Shown piece by piece: positions 16,526-24,535 of a DNA stretch of 56,954 nt; position 1 is the first letter of the stretch, and each line of letters begins with the position of its first letter. This DNA is from Glycomyces buryatensis (GTDB lineage Bacteria; Actinomycetota; Actinomycetes; Mycobacteriales; Micromonosporaceae), in the NCBI RefSeq assembly GCF_004912275.1, contig NZ_STGY01000060.1:1-56954 (forward strand), read 5' to 3'. The notes under the pieces are model-generated. The model was not told the origin of the DNA. It saw only the letters and a list, made by a program, of their open reading frames with translations, and searched no databases. Position numbers and translations under genes: made by a program.

Positions 16526-17371
16526 CTAGTGGGCCTTCGCAGCTTCCTCGGCTTCGACTTCGGCGTTCCATTCGCGCTTGGAGGCCTGCCAGCCGTCCTC
16601 GTTGTGTCCCAGGCGCCAGTAGCCGGAGATCGACAGCTGCTCCTTGGGGACCTCGCGGTCCAGTCGCAGCAGGCGCCGCAGCTGCTTCACCAGGCCGGCC
16701 TCGCCGTGCACGAAGGCGTGGACCCGGCCCGCGGGGAAGTCGAAGTCGGTGACGGCCCGGACCAGCCGCTCCCCCACACCGGCGGTGCCGCGGTAGAGCC
16801 AGGTGACGGTGAGGTCGCCGGCGGACTTGAACTGCTGCTCCTCATCCGGCCCGGAGACCTCGATGAAGGCGTGGGCCCGCGCGCCGGCGGGCAGCCGTTC
16901 GATGGCGGCGCCGATCGCGGGAAGGGCGCTCTCGTCGCCCGCGAGCAGGTGCCAGTCGGCGCCGGGGTCGGGGGCGTAGCCGCCGCCGGGGCCGCCGAAG
17001 CGCACCACGTCGCCGGGCTTGGCGTTCTTCGCCCAGGGTCCGGCCAGGCCCTCGTCGCCGTGGTAGACGAAGTCCACCCACAGTTCGCGGGCGGCCGGGT
17101 CCCAGCGGCGCACGGTGTAGGTGCGGGTGACGGGCCAGTCCTCGCGGGGGAACTGTTCGCGGATGCGGTCAAGGTCGAAGGGCTCGCCGTAGTCGACGCC
17201 GTCCTTGCCGAAGAGCAGTTTGATGTAGTGGTCGGTGAATTCGCCGGCGGGGAAACCCTCCAGGCCGGTCCCGCCGAGCACGACGCGGATCATGTGCGGG
17301 GTGATCTGCTCGGTCCGCAGCACCTCGGCGGTCGTCGGCGGACGGTTTCTGCGTCCCTGGCGCTCAGCCAT
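16526..17371 (-). CDS. siderophore-interacting protein (FAD-dependent ferric-siderophore reductase)
   Basis: 281 residues from ATG 17371. It is a SIP/ViuB-type flavoprotein of the ferredoxin-reductase fold. The N-terminal FAD-binding part has the RTYTVRRWDPA motif (flavin contact, ~residues 82-92) and a GPWAKNAKPGDVVRFGGPGGG phosphate loop. The C-terminal NAD(P)H part contains LLAGDESALPAIGAAIE, followed by FVHGEAG and SGYWRLGHNEDGW. It reduces iron(III) in imported siderophores in the cytosol. A clear iron-box palindrome lies in its promoter, so it is probably repressed by an IdeR/DtxR protein when iron is abundant. Confidence 0.92.
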   Translation of the reverse strand: MAERQGRRNRPPTTAEVLRTEQITPHMIRVVLGGTGLEGFPAGEFTDHYIKLLFGKDGVDYGEPFDLDRIREQFPREDWPVTRTYTVRRWDPAARELWVDFVYHGDEGLAGPWAKNAKPGDVVRFGGPGGGYAPDPGADWHLLAGDESALPAIGAAIERLPAGARAHAFIEVSGPDEEQQFKSAGDLTVTWLYRGTAGVGERLVRAVTDFDFPAGRVHAFVHGEAGLVKQLRRLLRLDREVPKEQLSISGYWRLGHNEDGWQASKREWNAEVEAEEAAKAH

Positions 17372-17389
17372 GTCAGCTCCCCAGCTAGG

Positions 17390-17407
17390 AGTTAGGTCTA
17401 CCTAACT
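17390..17407 (-). promoter_or_regulatory. iron box (IdeR/DtxR-type operator)
   Basis: AGTTAGGTCTACCTAACT has perfect 8-bp arms (AGTTAGGT / ACCTAACT) around 2 bases. It matches the TTAGGT...ACCTAA core of the actinobacterial IdeR/DtxR consensus. It lies 19 bases upstream of the siderophore-interacting protein start. Confidence 0.75.
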
Positions 17408-17534
17408 ATCACCCTCTCACATCCCGGATCGCGCCGGACACGGTCGGAGGGCGGGAAACGTCACAGGCCGAGGGGAGCGGCGGCCCGGCCCGGCCGCCGG
17501 GAGCGGGGTGGCCGCATCGGCGAGGCAAGGCGAA

Positions 17535-17567
17535 GGCCCGGTCCGTTGCGCCGCAACGGACCGGGCC
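17535..17567 (-). terminator. intrinsic terminator hairpin after the pectinesterase gene
   Basis: Perfect 16-bp stem (arms 17535-17550 and 17552-17567, GGCCCGGTCCGTTGCG and its complement) around one central base. It sits just past the pectinesterase stop on the minus strand. There is no good T-run, as is common in high-GC actinomycetes. Confidence 0.7.
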
Positions 17568-17577
17568 CGGGAAGTGC

Positions 17578-18690
17578 CTACTCGGTGATGGGGTTCCATC
17601 CGTCGTCGCCGGACAGGTAGTTCTCGGGCTGGTAGCCCGCCGCCTGGTCGTCGCTCATCTGAGGACGGTCGTCGTTGACGCCGGCGCCCTCACCGGTGTT
17701 CTGGTACTCGCTCAGGCGCGCGTCGCGCCAGCTCAGGCCCGACATGTCGGTCCACGGGTCGTCCCGGATGTGGGCGCCGAGGTCACAGTCGCGGTACAGG
17801 ACCTGCCCGCGGGCGCTCTCGGATCCGCCGGCCGGCCAGGGGCGGCCGAGGTAGACCGAGCCGTCGGCGGCGTCGCTGGTGAGCGTGCAGCCGGTGAACA
17901 GGTACCCGTACTCCTGGCTCAGGTCGGTGCTGGCTGCGGTGATGTAGCCGTTGTTGGAGTCCGAGCCGCGGTCGAGGGAGTGAATGGTGCAGTCGTCGAA
18001 CACGGCGGTGCCGCGTCCGAAGATGAAGTCGACGTCGCCCTCGACGTAGCAGTCCTTGTAGTACTGCCGCCCGGCCTCGGTCTCGCTCGGGGAGTTGGCG
18101 TAGAGGGTGTCCTGGTTGCCCAGGAAGCGGACGTTCTCGAAGACCATCTTGTCGCCGTTGACCTTGACGGCCACGGCCTGGCTGTTGCCGTTCGCGGCCT
18201 CGTCGTAGGCGTTCTCGAACGTCAGGTCGAGGGCGGTGAAGTCACCGCCGTTCAACGTGACCGAGGCGCTGCCGGTGGTTCCCCAGGTGCCGCCGTCCCC
18301 GTTGTCGCAAGCGGCGCAGCGGTTGTCGGTGATGACGACGTCCTCGGCGTTGCCGCTCTCGCCGACGAGGGTGAGGCCGGTCTTGTCGGAGGGGACGGTG
18401 ACATTGCCCTGGTAGGTGCCGGGCCGCACCAGGATGGTGAATCCTGGGGAGGCGGCGTCGACGGCTTCTTGGACCGAGGTGTGGGTGCCGGAGCCGTCGG
18501 CGGCGACGATGAGGTCGGCCTCCTGGGAGATGTCGACTTCGGTGTCGGCGGTGTTCGCGTCCTGGGCGTTCGCGGTCGTGTTGGCCGCGAAGGCCGTCGC
18601 CGCGGCCAGGGCCGCTCCCAGGACGGCGGCGACTGCGGCCGCCCGCCCTCGCCGGGAGAGCGCCGGGGCGCCCGATTTCTCAGATCGCAT
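17578..18690 (-). CDS. secreted pectinesterase
   Basis: 370 residues from ATG 18690, preceded by GGAG. A Sec-type signal peptide (basic start, then AAAVAAVLGAALAAATAFAANTTANA) should be cleaved near residue 40. The rest is a right-handed beta-helix pectin methylesterase (CE8): GSGTHTSVQEAVDAA, the catalytic-core motifs GNQDTLY, DVDFIFGRGTAVF (active aspartates) and LGRPWP. It removes methyl esters from pectin, releasing methanol, and points to growth on plant material. CAAC forms a likely disulphide. It is monocistronic with its own terminator. No other pectin gene is nearby. Confidence 0.93.
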   Translation of the reverse strand: MRSEKSGAPALSRRGRAAAVAAVLGAALAAATAFAANTTANAQDANTADTEVDISQEADLIVAADGSGTHTSVQEAVDAASPGFTILVRPGTYQGNVTVPSDKTGLTLVGESGNAEDVVITDNRCAACDNGDGGTWGTTGSASVTLNGGDFTALDLTFENAYDEAANGNSQAVAVKVNGDKMVFENVRFLGNQDTLYANSPSETEAGRQYYKDCYVEGDVDFIFGRGTAVFDDCTIHSLDRGSDSNNGYITAASTDLSQEYGYLFTGCTLTSDAADGSVYLGRPWPAGGSESARGQVLYRDCDLGAHIRDDPWTDMSGLSWRDARLSEYQNTGEGAGVNDDRPQMSDDQAAGYQPENYLSGDDGWNPITE

Positions 18691-18936
18691 TATTGCTCCA
18701 CTTGTCGGGACGCGGCCTGGCGCCTGGGCCCGTCCTGCGGATCGGTCCAGGTAGCGCCTCCCCGGCGCGGGCGCGAGGGGACGATCCGGCGGCGGAGCGA
18801 TGCCGGGTGCGGCCCGCCAGGGGCCTGCGTCCGCCAGCCGAATATCGAGGTGCATCGATTGTTTCTCATGCAGCGTAAGGGAACACCGAGGCGAGATCAA
18901 GGGGTTCGCCCCGTTTTGTTAGTTCATTTTCCATAT

Positions 18937-20673
18937 CTACTGCGGGGGCCGGCTGTTCGCGTCGTCGCGGTCGAACCACTCCCCGGCCTGCGCCATCAGG
19001 CGGCGCATCGGGCTCTGCTTCGGGATCGGCGCCTGCTCCCGGTCGGGAATCGGGTGAGGGACCTTGAAGCCCGGCTCGATGAGCCTGGCCCGCAGCGGCT
19101 CGGACGGCTTGACCCACGAGGTTCCCGGCGCTCCTTCGGGATCGGCCTCCCAGTCGCGGCCGACGCGGTCGAGGCCGATCGGGTACACCGTCGCGCCCTC
19201 GGGGCCGATGTGAATGCGCAGGAAGCACTTCTGGTCCTGGATCGACATGCCGGCGAACAGCTCGTTCGCGTTGACGCCGAAGCGGTTCGCGACCACCAGG
19301 TAGAGGCCGACCAGCCACGTCGACACGAGTCCGGCGACGGGCAGGTAGGCGACGTACGTCCAGAACTCGACCGAGGGCAGTGCGCGGAGCGCCTGGGCCC
19401 CGGCCCAGGCCAGGGACAGTTGCGCTATGCCGTGCACGATGCCGAGCAGGTAGTGCTTCACCCGCCGGCGCCCCTGGCCGGGGTGAGCGAAGCCCACGCC
19501 GCCCGCGATGATCACGGTCGCCACGGCCGCGAACGTGCCCGAACCCTCCAATATGGAGACTGTGGTGATGAGCATGATGACGGCGGTGAGCAATACGAAG
19601 CTGCGGTTGAGCAGTGGCAGCCGCCCGAAGATCCCCAGCGCGTAGCCCAGGGAGCGGGGCTTGGTCGGGTATGTCTTGGTGAGCTGGAATTCGCGCTGCT
19701 CGGCGTCGGGCTCCGAGACCGACTTCCTCGGCGCGGTGAGGGTCTCGGGGAGGTTGTGAGTCGGGGAGAGGTAGGCGCCGCCGCCGCCGGCGGTGACGAG
19801 GTGGCGGGCGCCGTCGACCTCGGTGTAGTGCGCGTAATGGTGGCGGTCCCCGGTGAGGATGAGCGGGACCTCGGCCTGGCGGTCGGCGACGATGTCGCGG
19901 ATGAAGTGGTCGATGCGATCGTAGGAGCGCGGGTTGTCCTCGGTCCATACCCAGGACGGCTGGGGGACGCAGAGAATGACCTGGTCGCCGGGCTGCATCT
20001 GCTGGGCGGCCTGCTTGAAGTACTCGACCTGGGACTGGTCGAGGTGGGCGTCGAACTGGGCGTCGACGGCGAACAGCCACCAGTTGCGGGGCAGCCGGAG
20101 CGCGAAGTAGGAGCGCTGCTGGGCGGTGCGGTAGCCGCCGATGCGGCGCCGCTCCAAAAACTGGCGGCCGAACGCTGTGAGCCCGTCGAACCAGTCGTGG
20201 TTGCCGGGGATCGCGTAGAGCGACACGGCATTCGCGAGATTCTCGGGGTCCTCGGGAGGCCCGGGGTTGGCGGCCTCGTAGGGGCCCTTCATGCGGTGCT
20301 CGTACTCGCGCCAGTCGCCGGCGGGGTAGACCTCGTCGCCGCCCATGACCAGGACGGACCCGCGCGGCAGCTTCAGGCCCGCGGCCTCGACCTCGTGCTG
20401 CGCCATCATGTAGGCGACCGAATAGGTGGCGTTGAAACCGTCGCCGATGTCGGCGACGTAGTCAAGCCACAGCTCGTCGGCGGTGTCGTGCTCGAACACC
20501 TCCTGCGGACGGCTGCCGAAGATCTCGCGCTTGTCGAGGTAGCCGCCGAGGAGGCGGGCGAGCCCGAGACGGGCCGCGGTCTCGGCAAGCGTGCGGGGGG
20601 ACATCCAGCGCACGGGGCGCTGGGGTATGAAGCGAAGCTCTTCGGGGCTCAGATCACTCGGACGGTGGGACAT
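18937..20673 (-). CDS. metallophosphoesterase with internal membrane segments
   Basis: 578 residues from ATG 20673. A calcineurin-like phosphoesterase core occupies residues ~70-310: DIGDGFNATY, the metal ligands GGDEVYP, PGNHDWFDG and the late TGDRHHYAHY with AGGGGAYL. Unusually, four to five hydrophobic helices (about residues 340-460, e.g. FVLLTAVIMLITTVSIL and TYVAYLPVAGLVSTWLVGLYLVV) follow within the chain. A soluble C-terminal domain of ~110 residues ends it. Substrate unknown. The same layout is found in uncharacterised actinobacterial phosphoesterases. Confidence 0.85.
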   Translation of the reverse strand: MSHRPSDLSPEELRFIPQRPVRWMSPRTLAETAARLGLARLLGGYLDKREIFGSRPQEVFEHDTADELWLDYVADIGDGFNATYSVAYMMAQHEVEAAGLKLPRGSVLVMGGDEVYPAGDWREYEHRMKGPYEAANPGPPEDPENLANAVSLYAIPGNHDWFDGLTAFGRQFLERRRIGGYRTAQQRSYFALRLPRNWWLFAVDAQFDAHLDQSQVEYFKQAAQQMQPGDQVILCVPQPSWVWTEDNPRSYDRIDHFIRDIVADRQAEVPLILTGDRHHYAHYTEVDGARHLVTAGGGGAYLSPTHNLPETLTAPRKSVSEPDAEQREFQLTKTYPTKPRSLGYALGIFGRLPLLNRSFVLLTAVIMLITTVSILEGSGTFAAVATVIIAGGVGFAHPGQGRRRVKHYLLGIVHGIAQLSLAWAGAQALRALPSVEFWTYVAYLPVAGLVSTWLVGLYLVVANRFGVNANELFAGMSIQDQKCFLRIHIGPEGATVYPIGLDRVGRDWEADPEGAPGTSWVKPSEPLRARLIEPGFKVPHPIPDREQAPIPKQSPMRRLMAQAGEWFDRDDANSRPPQ

Positions 20674-20836
20674 GGGTACATACTGTCATCTTTTACGCGC
20701 CAATGGAACCCACGAGAGCCCCCTTTGGAGGGCACACGAAAGCGCTGCCCTCAAGAGGGACCCCTGACTTAAGGCTACCGGCGGGGTACGACATTTCAGG
20801 ATGCGAAGCAAGCTCCCCTCTGGTTAGGATTCCGGC

Positions 20837-21307
20837 ATGGTTCTCGCTCGTTTCGCCAGTCCCGATGACGCCGATGAGATCACTCGACTGCGCGCGATCA
20901 TGCTGTCGGCCTGGGTCGACACCACCGACAACGGCTGGATGGCCGACAGCGCCGCCGTCCTGAAGCGACGCTTGGGGGAAGCCGAGCCGTCCATGGTCTC
21001 CACGGTCGTCGACGCCCCCGAATCCCCCGGTTCCCTCGCGGCCTGCGCCACCGGGATCATCGAGGAGCGCCTGCCCTCCCCGCGCAATCGCACCGGCCGC
21101 TTCGGCTGGATCTTCAATGTCTCCACCGACCCGGCCTGGCGCCGCCGCGGCTACAGCCGGGCCTGCATGGACGCCCTGCTGAGGTGGTACGACGAACGCG
21201 GCGTCCTGGCCATCGAGCTGCTGGCCACCGAGTCCGGCGCCGGACTCTACGGGCAGCTCGGATTCACGGTCTCCGAGGAGCCCGCGATGCGGCGGCACAC
21301 CTGGTAG
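20837..21307 (+). CDS. GNAT family N-acetyltransferase
   Basis: 156 residues from ATG 20837. GNAT fold signatures are visible: an N-terminal RFASPDDADEITRLRA strand-helix, the acetyl-CoA-binding RRRGYSRACMDALLRWY (motif A, R-x-x-G-x form) near residues 97-113, and the late AGLYGQLGFTVSEE. It would acetylate an amine on an unknown small molecule or protein. Its 3' end overlaps the convergent small membrane protein by 44 bases. Confidence 0.85.
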   Translation: MVLARFASPDDADEITRLRAIMLSAWVDTTDNGWMADSAAVLKRRLGEAEPSMVSTVVDAPESPGSLAACATGIIEERLPSPRNRTGRFGWIFNVSTDPAWRRRGYSRACMDALLRWYDERGVLAIELLATESGAGLYGQLGFTVSEEPAMRRHTW

Positions 21308-21575
21308 CGGACCGCAGCCGGCGCCGCATCCACCAGAACGCCCCGAACCCCAAGGCCGCCAACAGCATCGGCGCCGCCGCGCTCCCCCACCACGCCCAGT
21401 GCGCGGCGGCCTCGGCCTCGGACAGGACGGGGTTCGCCGGTCCCGGTGCGGGCGAGTCGGCGGCGTCGGACGGAGCGGGTCCGGACAGCCAGGCGGGAGC
21501 CAGGAGCGCCCACCCCACCATCGCGGCGGCGAACAGCGCCACGATCCGTCCCCACCAGCGCCCCAACCGGTTCAC
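21264..21575 (-). CDS. small two-helix membrane protein
   Basis: 103 residues from ATG 21575, whose ATG overlaps the stop of the upstream ltrA-like gene (ATGA), a strong sign that it is translated. Two hydrophobic helices (GRIVALFAAAMVGWALLAPAW and APMLLAALGFGAFWWM) flank a proline/alanine-rich loop. The C-terminus is basic (RRRLRSATRC...) and therefore probably cytosolic. It may work with the LtrA-like protein; no family recognised. Confidence 0.65.
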   Translation of the reverse strand: MNRLGRWWGRIVALFAAAMVGWALLAPAWLSGPAPSDAADSPAPGPANPVLSEAEAAAHWAWWGSAAAPMLLAALGFGAFWWMRRRLRSATRCAAASRAPRRP

Positions 21576-22726
21576 TCCTGCACGCTCAGTCGCGGCAGCC
21601 TGAACCAGCCCGATTCGGCGAAGGCGAGCACTAGCAGCACCGCCAGCACCAGCCCGGCCAGCAGCAGGACCGGCAGGAACGTCGAGATGAGCGCGATGAC
21701 GACCAGGGCACCGAGCGCCACGAACCGGGAGACGGGCATGTTCCCGGTGACGAACCGGTTGTACATCAGATTGCCGACCAGGTAGACGACCGGTCCACCG
21801 AGGACGGTGGCGGTGACGTCCAGATGCGCGGTCTCCTCAGGATGGGCCAGCACCAATTCGACCCCGACCGCACTGAGGACGGCCCCGGCCACCATGAGCG
21901 CGTGCGCGTAGGCGTAGCCGCCCCGCGAGGCGTGGGCGGCGCGCTCGACCTCGATGCGCTCGTGTTCGTCATTGCCGCGCCCGGCGTCGAAGTACAGCCA
22001 CCACAACGAGACGATCGAGGCGAAGCCGATCACCCCGGCCGTAACGATCGCGGGCGTCATCTCCAGCTCGGTGAGCGTCGCCCCGAGGATCACGATGGAC
22101 TCGCCGAGAGCGACGATGAAGACGAGCCGGTTGCGTTCGGCCAGATGGTCTTCGCTTACCGGCCAGGTGGAGATCGGAGTGGCCGCCACGCCGGGAAGCC
22201 GGAACCCCACCACCGGCGCCAGGTAGTCGACGGCGACGGCGGCCAGCCAGACCCAGACACGCACCTCCTCGGGCACGAAGACGCCGACGACCCACACCAC
22301 CCCGGCGATCCCGGACCAGGCCAGGAGCTGGGCGTAGTTGCGGCTCATGCGCTGTCCCCTGAAGGCCCACACCATGAACGCGCTGCGCGAGAGCTGCAGC
22401 ACCAGGTAGGAGGCCACGAACAGCCCGGCCCGCTCGTGGTACGCGTCCGGAATGGCGATGGCCATCCCAAGCGACGCGAACATCCACACGGCGGCGAACA
22501 ACCGCACGGTCCGATTGCCCGGGTCGAGCCAGTTCAGGGCCCAGGCGGAGTAATTCCACCCCCACCACACCGCCGCGAACAGCACCGCGAACTGCAATGC
22601 CCCGGAGAGGTCGAGGTCCTTGAGAAGAAAGTGCGAGAGTTGGGTGATCGCGAATACATAGACGAGGTCGAAGAACAATTCGACGGGGCCGACAGAGGAT
22701 CGGCCCTCGGCACGGAGGACATTCAC
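21572..22726 (-). CDS. low temperature requirement protein A (LtrA) family membrane protein
   Basis: 384 residues from GTG 22726, with no clear Shine-Dalgarno. The LtrA signature is near the start (VGPVELFFDLVYVFAITQLS), followed by VWWGWNYSAWALNWLDP and a mid-chain ERNRLVFIVALGESIVILG. About 11 membrane helices are predicted by eye. The family was named from a Listeria gene needed for growth in the cold; its biochemical role is unknown. It forms an overlapping operon with the small two-helix protein. Confidence 0.88.
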   Translation of the reverse strand: MNVLRAEGRSSVGPVELFFDLVYVFAITQLSHFLLKDLDLSGALQFAVLFAAVWWGWNYSAWALNWLDPGNRTVRLFAAVWMFASLGMAIAIPDAYHERAGLFVASYLVLQLSRSAFMVWAFRGQRMSRNYAQLLAWSGIAGVVWVVGVFVPEEVRVWVWLAAVAVDYLAPVVGFRLPGVAATPISTWPVSEDHLAERNRLVFIVALGESIVILGATLTELEMTPAIVTAGVIGFASIVSLWWLYFDAGRGNDEHERIEVERAAHASRGGYAYAHALMVAGAVLSAVGVELVLAHPEETAHLDVTATVLGGPVVYLVGNLMYNRFVTGNMPVSRFVALGALVVIALISTFLPVLLLAGLVLAVLLVLAFAESGWFRLPRLSVQE

Positions 22727-22846
22727 GGCCCGATGCTAACCCGGCGGAGGAGGTCGCAACAGGTTTCGGGCTCTGGAACAATAGCCTGGACTCGCCAACG
22801 CGACACACTGTCACATTCCATCAAAGAAGGATCGATCCACAGTAGA

Positions 22847-24535
22847 ATGAGTGCAGCAGCCAGCAGCCAGCAGCCAGCAGCCTGCAGCCTGCAGCCAGCA
22901 GCCAACAGCCAACAGCCAACAGCCAACAGCCAGCAGCCAGCAGGTCTTAGGTCGCGGCTCATTCTGTTCGCCGGGCGCACCTCCCAGGCGCTAGCACGCC
23001 TCTACTTCGACATCGCCCCGCTCCTCGCCGCCGACCCCCGCCTCAGCGTCGCTTGGGCACTCATTCCGGGGTCCCGATTCGAGTCCGGCTCATACGAGTT
23101 CGCCGAGGGTGCGGGCATCGACTTGCTCCCCTGGACCGCCTCCAGGCGGCTCCGACCCGCGCTCGTCATCACCTCCAGCCCCGACCCGTGCCTCTACGAA
23201 GTCGACGCACCCGTCCTTTCGCTCCCCCACGGTGCCGGCCACAACCGACTGCGCCCCGAGCTCAGCGGCGTCTCGGGTCTATCACCGGAACAGATCCAAG
23301 GGCCGAACGGCGAAGTCCCCGACTTCATGGCCCTGCCCGGCCCGGCCGCCGCGCGCCGCCTCGCCATCGACTGCCCCACAGCCGTTTCCAACGCGGCGGT
23401 GACCGGCGACGTGTGCCTCGAGCGTCTGCGCACCAGTGCCGTTCGCCGCGACGACTTTCGCCGCGCCCTCGGCGTCGAACCGCACCAGCGACTCGTCGTC
23501 CTCTCCTCGACTTGGGATCAGAACGCGCTCACCCGCAGCAACCGCACCCTGCCAGAACGCCTGCTCGCGGAACTCCCCATGGACGAATACCGACTCGCCT
23601 TCATCCCGCACCCCAACGACGAGGTGGCCGATACGCCCCGTCCGACCGGTTTCCTCAGGCCGTACCTGGAGAACGGTCTGGTCATGATCCCGCCCGAGGA
23701 GGGCTGGCGCGCAACTCTTGTGGCAGCCGACTGTCTGATTGGGGATCACGGGTCTGTGACGTACATGGGTGCCACCATCGGGCTGCCGGTCCTGCTGGCG
23801 GCCTTCGGGTTCGCGAACATGCCCCGGGAATCCCCCCTCGCCCGATTCGGCAGGATCGCCCCCAGGTTCGACCGCTCCACTCCAGCCGCGCCGCAGATCC
23901 GGCGCGCGATCGAATCCGGCCCGGTCGACTTCGACTACGCCGACGCGCTAGCCGAGCCGGACACACCGCCGTCCGCTCGAATCACGCAGCGGGCGTGCGA
24001 ACTGCTGGGTATCGAACCCGCCGCGCCGACCGGACCAGAGCACCTGCCCACACCGGATCTGCTCCCGCGCTGCCTGCCCACCAGCGCCTGGCACTGCCGG
24101 ATCGACCCCGAGGCCGCGACATGGAGCCGACATCCGGCGTCGGTTCCGTCATCCGGGCCCGGGCACCTGGTCGCCGATCTCGCCTGCCGCGACCCCCGGC
24201 TGCGCGACTCGGCCAGCGTGCTTCTGCTGCACCGTGATCCAGTCCCGGCATCTGCGGCGGTGGAAACGCTGCGCTCCATTCTCGACAAGCAGCCGGTGTG
24301 CCGCGTCGCCAGCGCGCGCACCGCCGCGGACGAGGCTTCGGTCGTCATCCGCGATGGCATGTCGCTGCGGGTAAGGACGGACCCGCGCCGGATGGACCTC
24401 CTGCCGTCGGCGCTCTATGCGGCGACCGCACCTGACGGTTCGAGTCCGCTACGACTCGATGCCGTACATGCGCTCGATCTCCTTCGCCGCTTCGATCCGG
24501 GCCTGGCCCTCCTCGCCGCCGAGGATCGCCCCTAG
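22847..24535 (+). CDS. GT-B-like protein with a 7-bp repeat tract at its N-terminus (module 1)
   Basis: 562 residues from ATG 22847; AAGAAGGA lies 16 bases upstream, rather far. The first ~33 residues are coded by 7-bp repeats and read as Gln/Pro/Ala-rich (SSQQPAACSLQP...NSQQPAG). The body from RLILFAG resembles GT-B glycosyl/CDP-glycerol phosphotransferases: SLPHGAGHNRL, VVLSSTWDQN, FIPHPNDE, and LIGDHGSVTYMGATIGLPVLL (in part), the last like the TagB/TagF 'TDYSSV' site. A ~190-residue C-terminal extension has no known match. The paralogue is 26854-28494. The 3' end overlaps the convergent STAND gene by 87 bases. Substrate unknown. Confidence 0.75.
   Translation: MSAAASSQQPAACSLQPAANSQQPTANSQQPAGLRSRLILFAGRTSQALARLYFDIAPLLAADPRLSVAWALIPGSRFESGSYEFAEGAGIDLLPWTASRRLRPALVITSSPDPCLYEVDAPVLSLPHGAGHNRLRPELSGVSGLSPEQIQGPNGEVPDFMALPGPAAARRLAIDCPTAVSNAAVTGDVCLERLRTSAVRRDDFRRALGVEPHQRLVVLSSTWDQNALTRSNRTLPERLLAELPMDEYRLAFIPHPNDEVADTPRPTGFLRPYLENGLVMIPPEEGWRATLVAADCLIGDHGSVTYMGATIGLPVLLAAFGFANMPRESPLARFGRIAPRFDRSTPAAPQIRRAIESGPVDFDYADALAEPDTPPSARITQRACELLGIEPAAPTGPEHLPTPDLLPRCLPTSAWHCRIDPEAATWSRHPASVPSSGPGHLVADLACRDPRLRDSASVLLLHRDPVPASAAVETLRSILDKQPVCRVASARTAADEASVVIRDGMSLRVRTDPRRMDLLPSALYAATAPDGSSPLRLDAVHALDLLRRFDPGLALLAAEDRP
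22854..22944 (+). repeat. heptanucleotide tandem repeat, 13 units, inside coding sequence
   Basis: Units in order: CAGCAGC x4 (22854-22881), CTGCAGC x2, CAGCAGC x1, CAACAGC x4 (22903-22930), CAGCAGC x1, CAGCAGG x1 (ends 22944). The tract starts 8 bases after the start codon's first base. Because 7 is not a multiple of 3, gain or loss of one unit shifts the frame of the whole gene. Confidence 0.97.

Noticed and set aside
17770..20772. 1000-codon plus-strand open frame
   Set aside because: It is antisense to the pectinesterase and phosphoesterase genes, lacks family motifs and has composition typical of a mirrored GC-rich frame.
22854..22944. CRISPR array
   Set aside because: Units are 7 bp, contiguous and without spacers; this is a microsatellite-like tract.
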